A DNA stretch of 64,000 bases from Glebionis coronaria. Its lineage: Eukaryota > Streptophyta > Magnoliopsida > Asterales > Asteraceae. The stretch is from NCBI GenBank assembly GCA_025667525.1, contig CM046878.1, positions 576,890,868 to 576,954,867 on the forward strand. Direction: 5' to 3'. The notes below the pieces were generated by a model. It did no database searches, had not been told where the DNA came from, and saw only the letters and a list, made by a program, of their open reading frames with translations. The position numbers and the translations under genes are program-made. The first letter of the stretch is position 1. Each line of letters starts with the position of its first letter. Below, piece after piece: positions 12,431-25,692 of the stretch.

Positions 12431-15009
12431 TGTCACACCCCACCATGGTGGAACATGGGGCGCGACGTATGGATATCATCACAACATGGCGTGTCAATAG
12501 AGACAACTATATGAAATAAGAAATGTCATAAAAATGGTGACACGAAGGTCATGACAATATCTCAACAAATGCAAGGGGTCTAGGTAAGTAAGTAACAGTC
12601 CTACTTCTTACCCAAGACAACAAATAACATACCAACAAACAAATGTGTGCCACAGTATCACTTATTAAAAGAACAATCAAATAAAACTAAGAAGGAAACG
12701 GGGATTCTCCTTCTATATGCAATCCTATGCTTCTCCGATCCTAGCCACTTATTTTCTCATGCTTAACCATAGTATCACCTGAAAGAGACACTAAAACACG
12801 TCAACATAAAGTTGGTGAGAGTCATAGGTTTAGACTCCAACGCTAAATCAGTTACAAGCTGTGAATAACAATCATCAACAAAAGAACATATGGACAATGT
12901 GTTACAATTATGTATTAACAACTATCAATCAAGACCAATCATATCAAACCAATCCAAGGCTCCTACCTTGCCAAACAACATCATGGTACCTTAGATGATC
13001 ACCCTATGTACCTATCCCAAGGCCACTACCTTGGCAAACCACAAGGCCACTACCTTGTCAAACCACAAGGCCACTACCTTGTCAAACCACAATAACATAT
13101 CAAAAATCGCATAGCAGTTAATCACATAAGTGTACACACAAGTCTATCACAACCATAAAACATTCACAGCAACAATTTAGAAACAACTCAACACAGTGTC
13201 TCTTCCATCCCATCTGGAAGTCAAAAACAAAAATAAACATGGGACTATGAACACTCACCTGATAGCTCCTTCACACGTCCTTGCACTAACAACAAGCTAA
13301 CAAACCAAAAACACGAAATCAATAAACGAACCAATCACTAAGATGGCTCATTAACCTATGATGGACATCTAGCATATTCTCACATATATACCTCATTAAT
13401 AAGCTCTAATTACCCCAATACCCTTCCTTAACAAGTCCTTAACTTGGTTAAGTTTAATAACTAACCCGTTCGTATTTTACCCAAAACAGTCCCAGTTTTA
13501 GGTCTTAAAACCTTAGGTCAAACGCCCACTTAAACCTACCCATGGTTTCTGTAAAAGGAATATTCATACCCTTACATATGTTGGCTAACATCTCTCACTT
13601 GCCCTAACCTTAAAGTTACTGTTAAGGCCTCGATATATATATATCTACTTTTGTCATTCCAGATTTCCTGATTTTAAACGTACTAAAAGTTTGTTACCAT
13701 TAAGGGATCTTACCCTAAACCACCACCTTAGCCCAAGTGCAGATATTAACTACAATATATATACCATCTCTCACGTTCGTGAGAAGATTCCAATGCAACC
13801 CTAAGTGCCCCAAACAACCCAAAACTTAAAAAGAAAGCAGGCTGAATTCAAAACTGTTTTGACCTCCGACTGTTGTAACCTGTTTTTGACCCACTTCCCG
13901 ACCACCAATTTAGTTCTCGTTTCTTGCATTGGAAAGCCACTTCAAATACCTTTCCAGGGGTACTTGGATCGTAAAATAAGAGTTCATAGAACTCCCGATA
14001 TGATCAAAACAATTGACTCAAAATCTGCCCAGTTTTTAAAAACGGGTTTAAACAAATTGAACTAATTATTTACCCATAACCCCATCTAATACAAGCCCTA
14101 GATTATATGATCATCATATTATGATTATAACATCATTAATTTACTGATTTTATATAAACCCTAACCCTAATCCATCATAAGAATGATTAATTAAACATAA
14201 AAACAATTTAATATGAAAAGGGTTTTGAAGATTTACCTTTAAATTAATGGAAGATGAGAAAACCCTAATTTTATGAAGAACCCTAATTTTTCTCTTCTAT
14301 AAGTCGACTATAAACTCCAGGGAATGAATATAATTCGTTTGGTATAAGTGTGGGGGTTTCTTATATAGCAAAACAATCATTGTCCAAGTATAACACTTGT
14401 TTCCTTTTTTCCTCTTTTCCCTTTTTCTTTCTTTTTTTTTAAACTGACCATACCCCTCAAAATTCGTTTTTTATTTATTTTTATTATAATATATGTATTA
14501 ATAATATTACCTTAATTTACCTTAATTTATTTCAGCTCCTAAAGCTCCCAAAACCTCAAAACCGTAAAACTAGTCAAATTTACGCGTTTTACCGTAAAAG
14601 ACGTAAAATATACATTTTTAAAAAAAATCTCAAATTTTGAAATAAACTTTATAACTAAGTCCTAAATGACTTAAAACCATCCCGAAAAATATTCATATGA
14701 CTAATTACCTCTTCCGAGACCTCTAAATGCTAAACCGTAAATCCTAAAAAATACACTATTACTATAATACTTATACGTATACGTAACCACCAAAATATCA
14801 CCATTTCATTTCATAGTCACTAATTGTGATCTCATGAACATGAATTAACCGTTCCTCGATTTACTTATGAGTACTCTATACTCATCAACGATAATCACAC
14901 CAACCTCGTTCACACAAAATAAACACGTAAGCACAAAAGTCAAGTAGTCACACATAAAATAACCTAAAAGTAAGACCAAGTGACGAACCTCAAAACCACG
15001 GTTGTCACA
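12431..15009 (-). repeat. 3' LTR of the Tekay-type element
   Basis: The 2,579-bp terminal repeat, paired with 20329-22907. It contains about three tandem copies of a roughly 25-bp unit (AAGGCCACTACCTTG core) at about 13018-13091, and a minus-strand TATA box (CTATATAA) at 14368-14361. The open frame at 13805-14065 recurs in the other LTR and is not judged a gene. Confidence 0.92.
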
Positions 15010-15043
15010 TCACTCCCTCCTAATAGAAATCTCGTCCCGAGAT

Positions 15044-18000
15044 TTACTCCTTAGGATCGTCATTAACGAACAGCTGAGGATACTTACTCCTCATAAACTC
15101 TTCCCGTTCCCACGTGAACTCCGGTCCATGTTTAGAATTCCACCTAACCTTAACTAACGGTATCTTACTTCTTTTCAAGGTTTTAACTTCACGGTCCATA
15201 ATCTCTATCGGCTCTTCAATAAAACGAAGGCTCGCATCTATACTAATATCGTCCACCGACACTTGCAAGTCAGTTCTTGCTAAGCATTTCCTCAAGTTTG
15301 AGACATGAAACACATCATGTACACTACTTAACTCTTCCGGTAATCTCAACCTGTATGCCACTAGCCCAATCCTTTCAAGGATTTCAAATGGCCCCACAAA
15401 TCTAGGTGCTAACTTCCCTTTCTTCCCGAACCGCATCACCCCTTTCCATGGTGAAACCTTTAGCATCACCTTGTCCCCAACCCCAAATTCCAACGGCTTA
15501 CGCCTCTTGTCCGCATAGCTCTTTTGTCGATCTCTAGCCGCCTTTAATTTTTCCTTAAGCATGGTAATTGCGTCCGTAGTCTCCTGTACCATCTCCGGTC
15601 CAATTAGTTGGCTACTTCCTACTTCAGCCCATAACAACGGTGACCTACACTTCCTACCCTAGAGTGCCTCAAACGGTGCACACTCTATACTAACATGGTA
15701 GCTATTATTGTACGAGAATTCTGCCAACGCCAGATGATTCTCCCAACTTCCTCCAAAATCTATCACACATGCTCTTAACATGTCCTCCAGTGTTTGTATA
15801 GTCCTCTCACTCTGTCCATCCGTCTGCGGATGATAAGCTGTGCTCATATCCAGCCTCGTACCCAAAGCCTTCTGTAATAGTCCCCAAAATCTAGACGTAA
15901 ACCTGCTATCTCTATCTGATCTGATCGACACCGGTACTCCATGTTTTGCCACCACATGTTCCAAGTATTTCTTGGCAAACCTTTCCATCTTATCATCCTC
16001 CTTCATTGCCACAAAATGGGCAGACTTAGTCAGTCTGTCCACTATTACCCAAATCATATCATTTCCACTGTTAGACCTTGGCAGTTTTGTAATGAAGTCC
16101 ATAGCAATATTCTCCCACTTCCATTTAGGAACCTCTGGTTGTTGCAGTAATCCTGACGGTCTTTGATGTTCAGCCTTCACCTTTGTGCAAGTCAAACATT
16201 CACTAACGTACAAAGCTACATCCTTCTTCATTCCTGGCCACCAATACATATCTCTCATGTCTCGATACATCTTATCAGCTCCTGGGTGTATCGAATACCT
16301 CGACGTATGAGCTTCATCCAATATCACCTTCCTTGTATCTCCAAACAACGGAACCCAGATTCTATCCAAGTAATACTTGCAACCATCTCCTCTTTCTTCC
16401 ATGTACTGATCCATAGTATGTAGATTTTATTCAACCAGCCTTTATTCCTTTACGGCCTCTATTTGTGCTGCCCGAATTCTATCCTTAAGAGTTGACTGAA
16501 TTGTTATGCTCATTGCCCTTACTCTCTTTGGTTTTAGCCTCTCCTTCCTACTTAGCGCATCTGCCACCACATTGGCCTTCCCAGGGTGATACTTAATCTC
16601 ACAGTCATAATCACAATATAACTCCAACCATCGTCTCTGCCTCATGTTCAAATCTTTCTGATCAAAGATGTGCTGCAAACTTTTGTGGTCCGTAAAGATC
16701 ACACTTTTCGTCCCATACAAGTAATGTCTCCATATCTTGAGAGCAAAGACTACAGCTCCTAGTTCCAAGTCATGTGTGGTGTAATTCTTCTCATGGTTTT
16801 TCAGTTGTCGTGATGCATAAGCTATGACCTTGTCTCGCTGCATAAGAACACATCCCAAACCCTGGTTGGACGCATCACAGTAAACCACAAAATCTTCCAC
16901 CCCTTCTTGTAAAGACAAGATAGGTGCATTACACAACCTATCCTTTAGTGTCTGAAACGCATGTTCTTGCTCTTCACCCCATTCATACTTCTGATTCTTT
17001 TGGGTCAACAGTGTCAAAGGCTTTGATACTCTAGAGAAATTCTCTATAAATCTCCTGTAATATCCTGCCAAGCCTAAGAATGACCTTATTTCTGACGGTG
17101 TAGTAGGTGCCTTCCAATCCTTTATTGCTTCAATCTTCTTTGGGTCTACATGTATGCCATCATTATCGATTACATGCCCCAGAAATTGTACCTCTTGCAG
17201 CCAAAATTCACACTTGGAGAACTTCCCATAAAGTTGCTCCTTCCTGAGCAGCTCCAATACCGATCTCAAATGTTGGTTATGCTCCTCCTCCGTCTTAGAG
17301 TAGATAAGTATGTCATCAATGAAGACTATGACAAATTTGTCTAGATATGGCTTGCACACTCGGTTCATTAGATCCATGAACACTGCTGGCGCGTTTGTCA
17401 ATCCAAATGGCATAACGGTGAATTCAAAGTGTCCGTACCTTGTTCTGAACGCGGTCTTTTGTATGTCCTCCTCACAGACCCTTAGTTGGTGATAACCGGA
17501 CCTAAGGTCAATTTTTGAGAAGTACCTTGCTCCTTGCAGCTGATCAAATAAATCGTCAATCCTTGGGAGAGGATAACGGTTCTTAATGGTCAGCTTGTTC
17601 AACTCCCGATAATCAATACACATTCGGAAAGATCCATCCTTCTTCTTGTCAAATAGCACCGGCGCTCCCCATGGAGAAGAACTTGGTCGAATGAAACCCT
17701 TATCCTGTAATTCCTTAAGTTGCTCGGCTAATTCTTGCATCTCTAATGGTGCTAGACGATATGGTGACTTCGCTACGGGTGTTGCCCCGGGTACTAAGTC
17801 AATCTTAAACTCTACTTGTCTCACCGGTTGTAACCCCATCAAGTCATCCGGGAATACATCGACGAACTCTCTTACTACTCGAATCTTATTGATTTGTGGC
17901 TCATCATCCTTGGCATTCATAAGGGACCTGGTCTTCTTCTCATTCCTTTCTCCGTACACGTATAACACCTTCATATCACCTATGGGTATCTTAACAATCT

Positions 18001-19583
18001 TTTCATGACACATTAGCTCAACCCTATGCTTCGATAACCAATCCATCCCAATGATTACATCGAAGCTCCCATGTCCTAGAGGGATTAAATCTATGGTGAA
18101 CTTAAATTCTCCCAACTCTAATTTGCAGTTCAAAAATATCTCATCTACTTCTTCTTGCTTACCACTAGCTATTTCAATCACATATCCTGGTTTCGCTACA
18201 CTAGGGTTCATATCTAACAAAGGCACGAATTGAGACGACACAAAACTAAAATCTGCCCTAGAGTCAAAAAGAATCGTAGCGAGGTGATTGTTAACAGAAA
18301 ACGTACCCGTGACTACATTCGGGTCCTGAACCGCTTCTACTGCATTTGCAAGGTAAACCCTGCCTCCATTCCGATTTCCCCTATTCTGATTTCCCTCATT
18401 CCTGTTCCAGTTCCGATTCCCATTGTTCCCATTGTTGCGGTTAGCATTGTTCCGGTTTCCACCGCCTTGGTTTCCTCGACTTCCCTCCAAAGCTAACTGG
18501 CCTCTGTCCTGGTTGGTTTCTCCAACCAATCTAGGACACTCCCTCTGTAAATGCCCGGGTTGTCCACACTCAAAACAATTTCCCCCGGTGACATTCGTCC
18601 TTACAGACTGGATTGGTGTTGCGTTTCTGTTAGGTGCGTCACATTTTCTGGCAAAGTGTCCCGGTTTCTGGCAATTGTAGCATGTCTGGGATGGTATACC
18701 TCTTGGATGGAACCTAGAGCAGGTTCGGCAGGCAGCATTGTTGTTGTTCGGATTTCCAAAACCTTGAGGTACCCTCATGGCAAAATTTCTTCCATCATTC
18801 GCCTTCTTAGCATTCTTCCAGTTGGTGTCAGGCGACTTCACGGCTTCTGGCTCCTTTCTTTTATCTCCGCCTTGACCAAGATTCCACTAGATACCGCCTC
18901 CTCAGTAAGTATTCCTGCCGTTAGTATGGCCTGTTGTATTGTGTTAGGCTGAGTAGCCTTAATCATTCCCCTGATCTGAGGAGGTAATCCAACAATGTAC
19001 CGCTTAATCTTGTTCGCCTCAGGGGTACCAAATTGGGAACCAACTTTGCCAATTCATGGAAGCGATCTGTGTAATCTGCATGAGCCGCTCCAACCATAGC
19101 ATGTCCCCAAAACTCATTTTCCAGCTTCTCCATCTCATTGCTTGGACAAAACTCCGTAGTCATAAGAGCTTTAAAATCGGCCCAAGCCATAGCATTTGCA
19201 GCAACTCTTCCCCTTGCTTGAACTTGAGTGTTCCACCAAGTTAAAGCCTTCCCTACCAGTGAACCAGTTACGTACATGACCATTTGATTTGGTAAGCATC
19301 CACTCATCTGAATTACATTCTCCATCTTCTCAATCCGTTGGGTAAGTACTACCGCGCCGCCCTTCCCATCATACTCTCTTGCACCACAAGAAGTGAATGC
19401 CTTATAGCTACAACCATTGTTTCCACCTCCTCCTTGACCATTGTTGTGATTATTGTTGTTCAGGTTGTTAGTCACCTGCTGAACAATGGTTGGTATTATG
19501 TTGGCCATTTGAGCAGCAATCAAAGTAGCTAAGTCAGGATTTCCATCACCACTTCCACCAGCACCATTTCGTGTGTTCACCAT
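15044..19583 (-). pseudogene. gag-pol polyprotein of the Tekay-type element, multiply broken
   Basis: The polyprotein would be cleaved into capsid, protease, reverse transcriptase/RNase H and integrase. The start is the ATG at 19583 (MVNTRNG..); the Met at 19688 is less likely. Visible parts are: capsid domain (19583 to about 19030); two CCHC knuckles (18685-18500); protease site; reverse transcriptase with FIDD (about 17321-17312); RNase H (CDAS, about 16875); integrase HHCC and DDE (D, D and E near 16097, 15914 and 15806); and a C-terminal chromodomain (about 15250-15050). Lesions are: frameshift near 19025; frameshift near 18845-18860; in-frame TAA at 16444-16442 and a second TAA about 13 bases further on; and in-frame TAG at 15661-15659. 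The protease active site reads Asp-Ser-Arg (Arg codon 18259-18257) where the family has Asp-Ser/Thr-Gly. The rest is well conserved, suggesting recent loss. Confidence 0.9.
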
Positions 19584-20328
19584 GCTGATAGTAAAAACAT
19601 GACAGCCGTTAACAACTACCAGAATACTCCATATAGTATACTTACCACTATACATATGCCTAATCATAATCATACATACTACCAACATATGCTATACAAG
19701 CATGTATCAATTCTCTTTCATGCAATCATACTTGAAAGTCTAGTGGTGTTGTGGCACATATATAATTATGTAGGCCTCCATAATTATACATGTTCCCTTT
19801 CACCAATGTACTCCCTCCTATGATGACACTTATAAGAAATTAATACTACACATAACACATAATCCGTCAACTCACAAGCACATAAACACACAAAATAAAA
19901 TCCAAAACTCCATTTATTAAAATAACATAGTCAAAACTTGAAACATCACAAATCCATGGTCTAGCTAAACTAGCGTAGACATAATCCAAACGAAAACATA
20001 AATAATTTTAAGGCATGCCGTCCATAAGAGTCGGAAAATTTAAAACAAATAATTATACATTTTCTAGCAAATTACAAAGATGACTAGCGTGGACGATGGT
20101 AGTTAAACCCGCACTAGTCAAAACCCGAAAGGAAAATATTATGTGGTCAAGTATGAACCATATTAGTTCCTAACTTAACAACATCGCAAAATAACATCCA
20201 AACACATCAATTATTATAAAATGCACACATACTCCTATGACGCCTATATGCAGGGACCCTTAAGCTATAGACTAGGCTACGCGACTAGGCAACCTAATTC
20301 TCTATAACCATTGTCTCTGATACCATTC
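19584..20328 (-). other. Untranslated leader of the Tekay-type element
   Basis: About 745 bp between the 5' LTR and gag. It starts with the primer-binding site at 20325-20314, three bases from the LTR. No coding was recognised in it. Confidence 0.7.
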
Positions 20329-22907
20329 TGTCACACCCCACCATGGCGGAACATGGGGCGCGACGTATGGATATCATCACAACATGGGGTGTCAATAGAG
20401 ACAACTATATGAAATAAGAAATGTCATAAAAATGGTGACACGAAGGTCATGACAATATCTCAACAAATGCAAGGGGTCTAGGTAAGTAAGTAACAGTCCT
20501 ACTTCTTACCCAAGACAACAAATAACATACCAACAAACAAATGTGTGCCACAGTATCACTTATTAAAAGAACAATCAAATAAAACTAAGAAGGAAACGGG
20601 GATTCTCCTTCTATATGCAATCCTATGCTTCTCCCATCCTAGCCACTTATTTTCTCATGCTTAACCATAGTATCACCTGAAAGAGACACTAAAACACGTC
20701 AACATAAAGTTGGTGAGAGTCATAGGTTTAGACTCCAACGCTAAATCAGTTACAAGCTGTGAATAACAATCATCAACAAAAGAACATATGGACAATGTGT
20801 TACAATTATGTATTAACAACTATCAATCAAGACCAATCATACCAAACCAATCAAAGGCTCCTACCTTGCCAAACAACATCATGGTACCTTAGATGATCAC
20901 CCTATGTACCTATCCCAAGGCCACTACCTTGGCAAACCACAAGGCCACTACCTTGTCAAACCACAAGGCCACTACCTTGTCAAACCACAATAACATATAA
21001 AAAATCGCATAGCAGTTAATCACATAAGTGTACACACAAGTCCATCACAACCATAAAACATTCACAGCAACAATTTAGAAACAACTCAACACAGTGTCTC
21101 TTCCATCCCATCTGGAAGTCAAAAACAAAAATAAACATGGGACTATGAACACTCACCTGATAGCTCCTTCACACGTCCTTGCACTAACAACAAGCTAACA
21201 AACCAAAAACACGAAATCAATAAACGAACCAATCACTAAGATGACTCATTAACCTATGATGGACATCTAGCATATTCTCACATATATACCTCATTAATAA
21301 GCTCTAATTACCCCAATACCCTTCCTTAACAAGTCCTTAACTTGGTTAAGTTTAATAACTAACCCGTTCGTATTTTACCCAAAACAGTCCCAGTTTTAGG
21401 TCTCAAAACTTTAGGTCAAACGCCCACTTAAACCTACCCATGGTTTCTGTAAAAGGAATATTCATACCCTTACATATCTTGGCTAACACCTCCCACTTGC
21501 CCTAACCTTAAAGCTACTGTTAAGGCCTCGATATATATATATCTACTTTTGTCATTCCAGATTTCCTGATTTTAAACGTACTAAAAGTTTGTTACCATTA
21601 AGGGATCTTACCCTAAACCACCACCTTAGCCCAAGTGCAGATATTAACTAAAATATATATACCATCTCTCACGTTCGTGAGAAGATCCCAATGCAACCCT
21701 AAGTGCCCCAAACAACCCAAAACTTAAAAAGAAAACAGGCTGAATTCAAAACTGTTTTGACCTCCGACTGTTGTAACCTGTTTTTTACCCACTTCCAGAC
21801 CACCAATTTAGTTCTCGTTTCTTGCATTGGAAAGCCACTTCAAATACCTTTCCAGGGGTACTTGGATCGTAAAATAAGAGTTCATAGAACTCCCGATATG
21901 ATCAAAACAATTGACTCAAAATCTGCCCAGTTTTTAAAAACGGGTTTAAACAAATTGAACTAATTATTTACACATAACCCCATCTAATACAAGCCCTAGA
22001 TTATATGATCATCATATTATGATTATAACATCATTAATTTACTGATTTTATATAAACCCTAACCCTAATCCATCATAAGAATGATTAATTAAACATAAAA
22101 ACAATTTAATATGAAAAGGGTTTTGAAGATTTACCTTTAAATTAATGGAAGATGAGAAAACCCTAATTTTATGAAGAACCCTAATTTTTCTCTTCTATAA
22201 GTCGACTATAAACTCCAGGGAATGAATATAATTCGTTTGGTATAAGTGTGGGGGTTTCTTATATAGCAAAACAATCATTGTCCAAGTATAACACTTGTTT
22301 CCTTTTTTCCTCTTTTCCCTTTTTCTTTCTTTTTTTTAAACCGACCATACCCCTCAAAATTCGTTTTTTATTTATTTTTATTATTAATATATGTATTAAT
22401 AATATTACCTTAATTTACCTTAATTTATTTCAGCTCCTAAAGCTCCCAAAACCTCAAAACCGTAAAACTAGTCAAATTTACGCGTTTTACCGTAAAAGAC
22501 GTAAAATATACACTTTTAAAAAAAATCTCAAATTTTGAAATAAAATTTATAACTAAGTCCTAAATGACTTAAAACCATCCCGAAAAATATTCATATGACT
22601 AATTACCTCTTCCGAGACCTCTAAATGCTAAACCGTAAATCCTAAAAAATACACTATTAATATAATACTTATACGTATACGTAACCACCAAAATATCACC
22701 ATTTCATTTCATAGTCACTAATTGTGATCTCATGAACATGAATTAACCGTTCCTCGATTTACATATGAGTACTCTATACTCATCAACGATAATCACACCA
22801 ACCTCGTTCACACAAAATAAACACGTAAGCACAAAAGTCAAGTAGTCACACATAAAATAACCTAAAAGTAAGACCAAGTGACGAACCTCAAAACCACGGT
22901 TGTCACA
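20329..22907 (-). repeat. 5' LTR of the Tekay-type element
   Basis: Same length as its partner at 12431-15009. The promoter TATA box (CTATATAA) lies at 22266-22259 on the minus strand, about 640 bp into the LTR. That leaves an unusually long R-U5 part of about 1.9 kb. The tandem AAGGCCACTACCTTG units are at about 20925-20995. Confidence 0.92.
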
Positions 22908-23167
22908 GTCTGCGCCTTGGGGCTGGCGCCATGGCCACCAGCTCTCGCGGTGGGCACTTTTCCTTTTTTTTTCTTTTAATTATTAAAGTGGGTATATGTG
23001 GGCCCCTTATACCACTTTTTACACCTATGACACCACTTTTCCCACGGCTCAGGGTTGCCAATGAAAACTGGTGCCGTGGGAAAAACTGATGCCGTGAGAA
23101 AAATGCTGACGTGGCAACACTTTTTGTCCTACGACACTAAGCCATGGCACCAGGATTCCCTGTGCTC

Positions 23168-24650
23168 TAAAAGGAATAATAAATCTTGTTAGTTGTTACA
23201 CAAGTGAATGTATTATATATAAATATAATAATACGACTCGTTTTCTATTAATGCCATACTCGGTTATGGATATTGTCATAATATAAAAAGAAAATATAGT
23301 TCACGTGAGAGTTGAATCGTAGAGTTTACGATTAGTGTTGAACAGTGGAGCTTATGATTAGCGGTGAACAACATGACTAGAAGTCAGAGTCACATTTCAT
23401 AAGATTAAAGAAAAAAATTGCTACCATTAGCGCTCACATATTCAAAAAATATATGTTTTTGAGACATTTTTACACTATACGAGACAAATTTACGGGTCTC
23501 CATGCACCTCGATTGGCCCTTGCTTACGATTGATTAGCACATTACTTACCAAGTGAAATATTATTCCTCACAAGTTTCATATATGTATTTCTTCATCCAA
23601 GTATGTTCAAGTTTCCTTAACAGGACCAAAATATACAAAAACCATTTCTAGAAAAAAGCCATAGGCCCATTCGTCTTTTTGAACTTGATTCATTATTTTT
23701 ACACAAGTACACGAGACGTTACACATGAGTTTAGCCCTACTAATGAAAAAAAAAGTTGATTTATTAAAGCGAAAAATGTGAAAGTTACCGCTGAGAATCG
23801 AACCATATACCTTGAAGAGAATCTATAATACGCTTACCGGCAGACTTCCCCTACACACATGATATCTATCTTATTGCATCTATTTATGATAACTTTTAGA
23901 ACAAGGCATATACTTTATTTATGGGCTTAGCTAATATAAATAACTACATACGTATAACTTTGAAAGAAAACAACCAACTACAAGCAATAACTAATCTAAC
24001 TGTAAATTTGCATGTCCAAGTGAAAAGCCATCCCGAGAAAAAGACAGCGGTGGTGCGCGCAAATGTCCATGGACATGTGGCGGAATAACATTTGCGACCG
24101 GAAACACAAAGACCTATATTGGCTTATTTAGACATGTTACATACTATATGTTTCGCGCGTGTACAAAATTTTCATGTATGTTTCTGAATAGTTTGTTGGT
24201 GCGCTGTAACAAATTTGGAAACTAAATTATTTCTATTAATTATGTTAAAATTACTAATAATATCAAATTATTAGTGTTGTATTACAAGTTATATGAACCG
24301 AGCACGCGCGGGGCTTACATTTGAACATTTCTTAATTTGCTTGATCAATCACATTCTTTGCATCTTGGTTAATGTAAAGTAAACAAAATGTGTCCTTATC
24401 TTTAGTGATGATAGGATTAGTGTTGCGAACACTTTTCTAGGCAAGAAATTCAGCTATCGCTATTGGCAACAATGGTTCCTAAACTAGCGAAAGTCCATCA
24501 TATATTGTGGGTGAATGGATTGCTAGTGTTTTTTAAAAATCTTTTAACCAATTTTCGACGATCATTTACACGTCATTCCCTAATATGAAGCATGAATGAT
24601 AGATGAACATACAGTTCATTTAAGAATTTAAGTGACTACAAAGAGACTAA
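23168..24650. other. Intergenic, no gene seen
   Basis: About 1.5 kb. A block around 23690-23950 resembles 9770-10010 and contains a tRNA-like B-box (minus-strand GGTTCGATTC). Part of 24030-24230 resembles 5280-5400. Nothing coding. Confidence 0.4.
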
Positions 24651-25143
24651 GAGACAAGGGTGTCATGACACACCACACCCTCTTCATATTGTCATCACAA
24701 CTGTCACATTAGCGACATATCAGCACAACACAACTAACTGAGAGGGTACCATGACAAGGTAAGTGGTAACCCCTTAAAATTTTGCCTAGTCAGCTGTCAG
24801 CTCAGCGCCACATCACACCAACACAACTAATAAAAATACCCCTCACTCACAACACACCCAACCTCTCACCACTTTGGCCCCACCACTATCTTTTCTTTTT
24901 CTTTTTTTCATTTTCACACAAAATAAAATTTATTTCATTCAAATAAAAACTCTACAAATACGGAAATAAAAATTACAAATACGATAAAAAATACAAATAC
25001 ATAATTTCAAAATAAGATACGATACGATACGGTACGGTTCGACAGAATTTAATCGGTTTCGGGATCGAATCAGATTCCGATGAAATACCCCAAGAATTCT
25101 TGATGAATTTGACAGTCTTTTCCCACTTGATTTGCTTCTCTAA

Positions 25144-25428
25144 CTATTGTTTCTCCCTTTCTTCTTCTGTTAATGCCTCATGTAATGCTTCTTCATCATG
25201 AAGCAGTTGATATTCTTGTTCCTCAGTAAGACGAAACTCAATAGGTACCTCGTATTCTTCAACAGAGCTATCTGGTTTATCAACAGTAGGAACTAATGAT
25301 TCACCCATCGTGTTTGGGTAAGGTTGTGGAGGGATTGTCTCTAGTACATTTTCCAGTTTCGATGGGTTGCTTCGAGTAGCTTTTCGTTTGTTTTGTTTCT
25401 TGTTTGCAGAAGTGTTTTCTTGAGACAT
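25144..25428 (-). CDS. Small unrecognised protein of element A (94 aa)
   Basis: I do not recognise this protein. The N-terminal third is rich in Lys, Asn, Gln and Arg (KKQNKRKATR), which looks like a nuclear-targeting or nucleic-acid-binding stretch. The rest is strongly acidic (Glu-rich, ending near EALTEEEREKQ) and probably forms a helix. A good TATA box (TATAAATA, 25486-25479) lies about 50 bp upstream, and three AACGG-core motifs follow further upstream, so the frame sits behind a plausible pol II promoter. It lies in the nested PIF-like element together with a second small gene. It could be an accessory protein of the transposon, comparable in place but not visibly in sequence to the Myb-like ORF1 of Harbinger elements. 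Confidence 0.5.
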   Translation of the reverse strand: MSQENTSANKKQNKRKATRSNPSKLENVLETIPPQPYPNTMGESLVPTVDKPDSSVEEYEVPIEFRLTEEQEYQLLHDEEALHEALTEEEREKQ

Positions 25429-25476
25429 GTTTGAGAGTATGGTTTTGTGTGAGAAAAAAAAATACTAATTGGAAGT

Positions 25477-25565
25477 AGTATTTATAGAGAAAATATAGCC
25501 GTTGGAACCCATGTTTAATTAAAATATAGCCGTTAGAAAATTGAAATTTAAACATAGCCGTTGAA
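25477..25565 (-). promoter_or_regulatory. TATA box with AACGG-core (MSA-like) motifs
   Basis: On the minus strand: TATAAATA at 25486-25479, then TCCAACGGCTA at 25506-25496, TCTAACGGCTA at 25537-25527 and TTCAACGGCTA at 25565-25555. The first two fit the plant mitosis-specific activator consensus YCYAACGGYYA bound by three-repeat MYBs; the third fits apart from one base. The link to cell-cycle control is inference. Confidence 0.55.
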
Positions 25566-25692
25566 AATTTAATTACTGAAAATAAAATTACAACATAGAA
25601 AATAAAATAACATTACTAAGATTAAAATAACATTATTTAAATTAGAACTAGAACACGGAAATTAAAATTCTCTAATCCATTCTTTTTAAATT

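Larger units (their letters stand above)
12431..22907 (-). mobile_element. Full-length Ty3/gypsy retrotransposon, Tekay-type chromovirus
   Basis: The two LTRs (12431-15009 and 20329-22907) are both 2,579 bp, begin TGTCACACCCCACC and end GGTTGTCACA. The coding strand is minus, so the right LTR is the 5' LTR. Next to it lies a primer-binding site matching initiator-Met tRNA (TGGTATCAGAGA, 20325-20314). A purine-rich tract (AGGAGGGAGTGA) borders the left LTR. The flanks are CTCTG and GTCTG, a target duplication with one mismatch. Domain order is gag, protease, reverse transcriptase, RNase H, integrase, chromodomain. By eye the LTRs differ at about 25-30 sites plus two compensating indels, so the insertion is fairly young. 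The coding region has several lesions and is not expected to work on its own. Confidence 0.93.
12349..23167. mobile_element. PIF/Harbinger-like MITE, split by the Ty3 element
   Basis: Two pieces, 12349-12430 and 22908-23167, together make a MITE of about 340 bp. The left end begins GAGCTGGGGGAATCC and the right end is the complement of GAGCACAGGGAATCC. TAA flanks both sides (12346-12348, 23168-23170). The Ty3 retrotransposon sits between the two pieces. The 3-bp TAA duplication and GAG.. start match the PIF/Harbinger pair at 24651-28005, so the same transposase group could have moved it. No coding. Confidence 0.7.

Noticed and set aside
13805..14065. 86-codon frame, repeated at 21703-21963
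   Set aside because: It lies in the LTR and recurs because the LTR is duplicated; there is no domain and no promoter in its direction.
15114..18952. Numerous plus-strand frames across the Tekay gag-pol
   Set aside because: They are antisense shadows of the conserved polyprotein.
24290..24325. GC-rich ACGCGCGGGGC word as a Helitron 3' end
   Set aside because: No CTAG terminus and no matching 5' end nearby.
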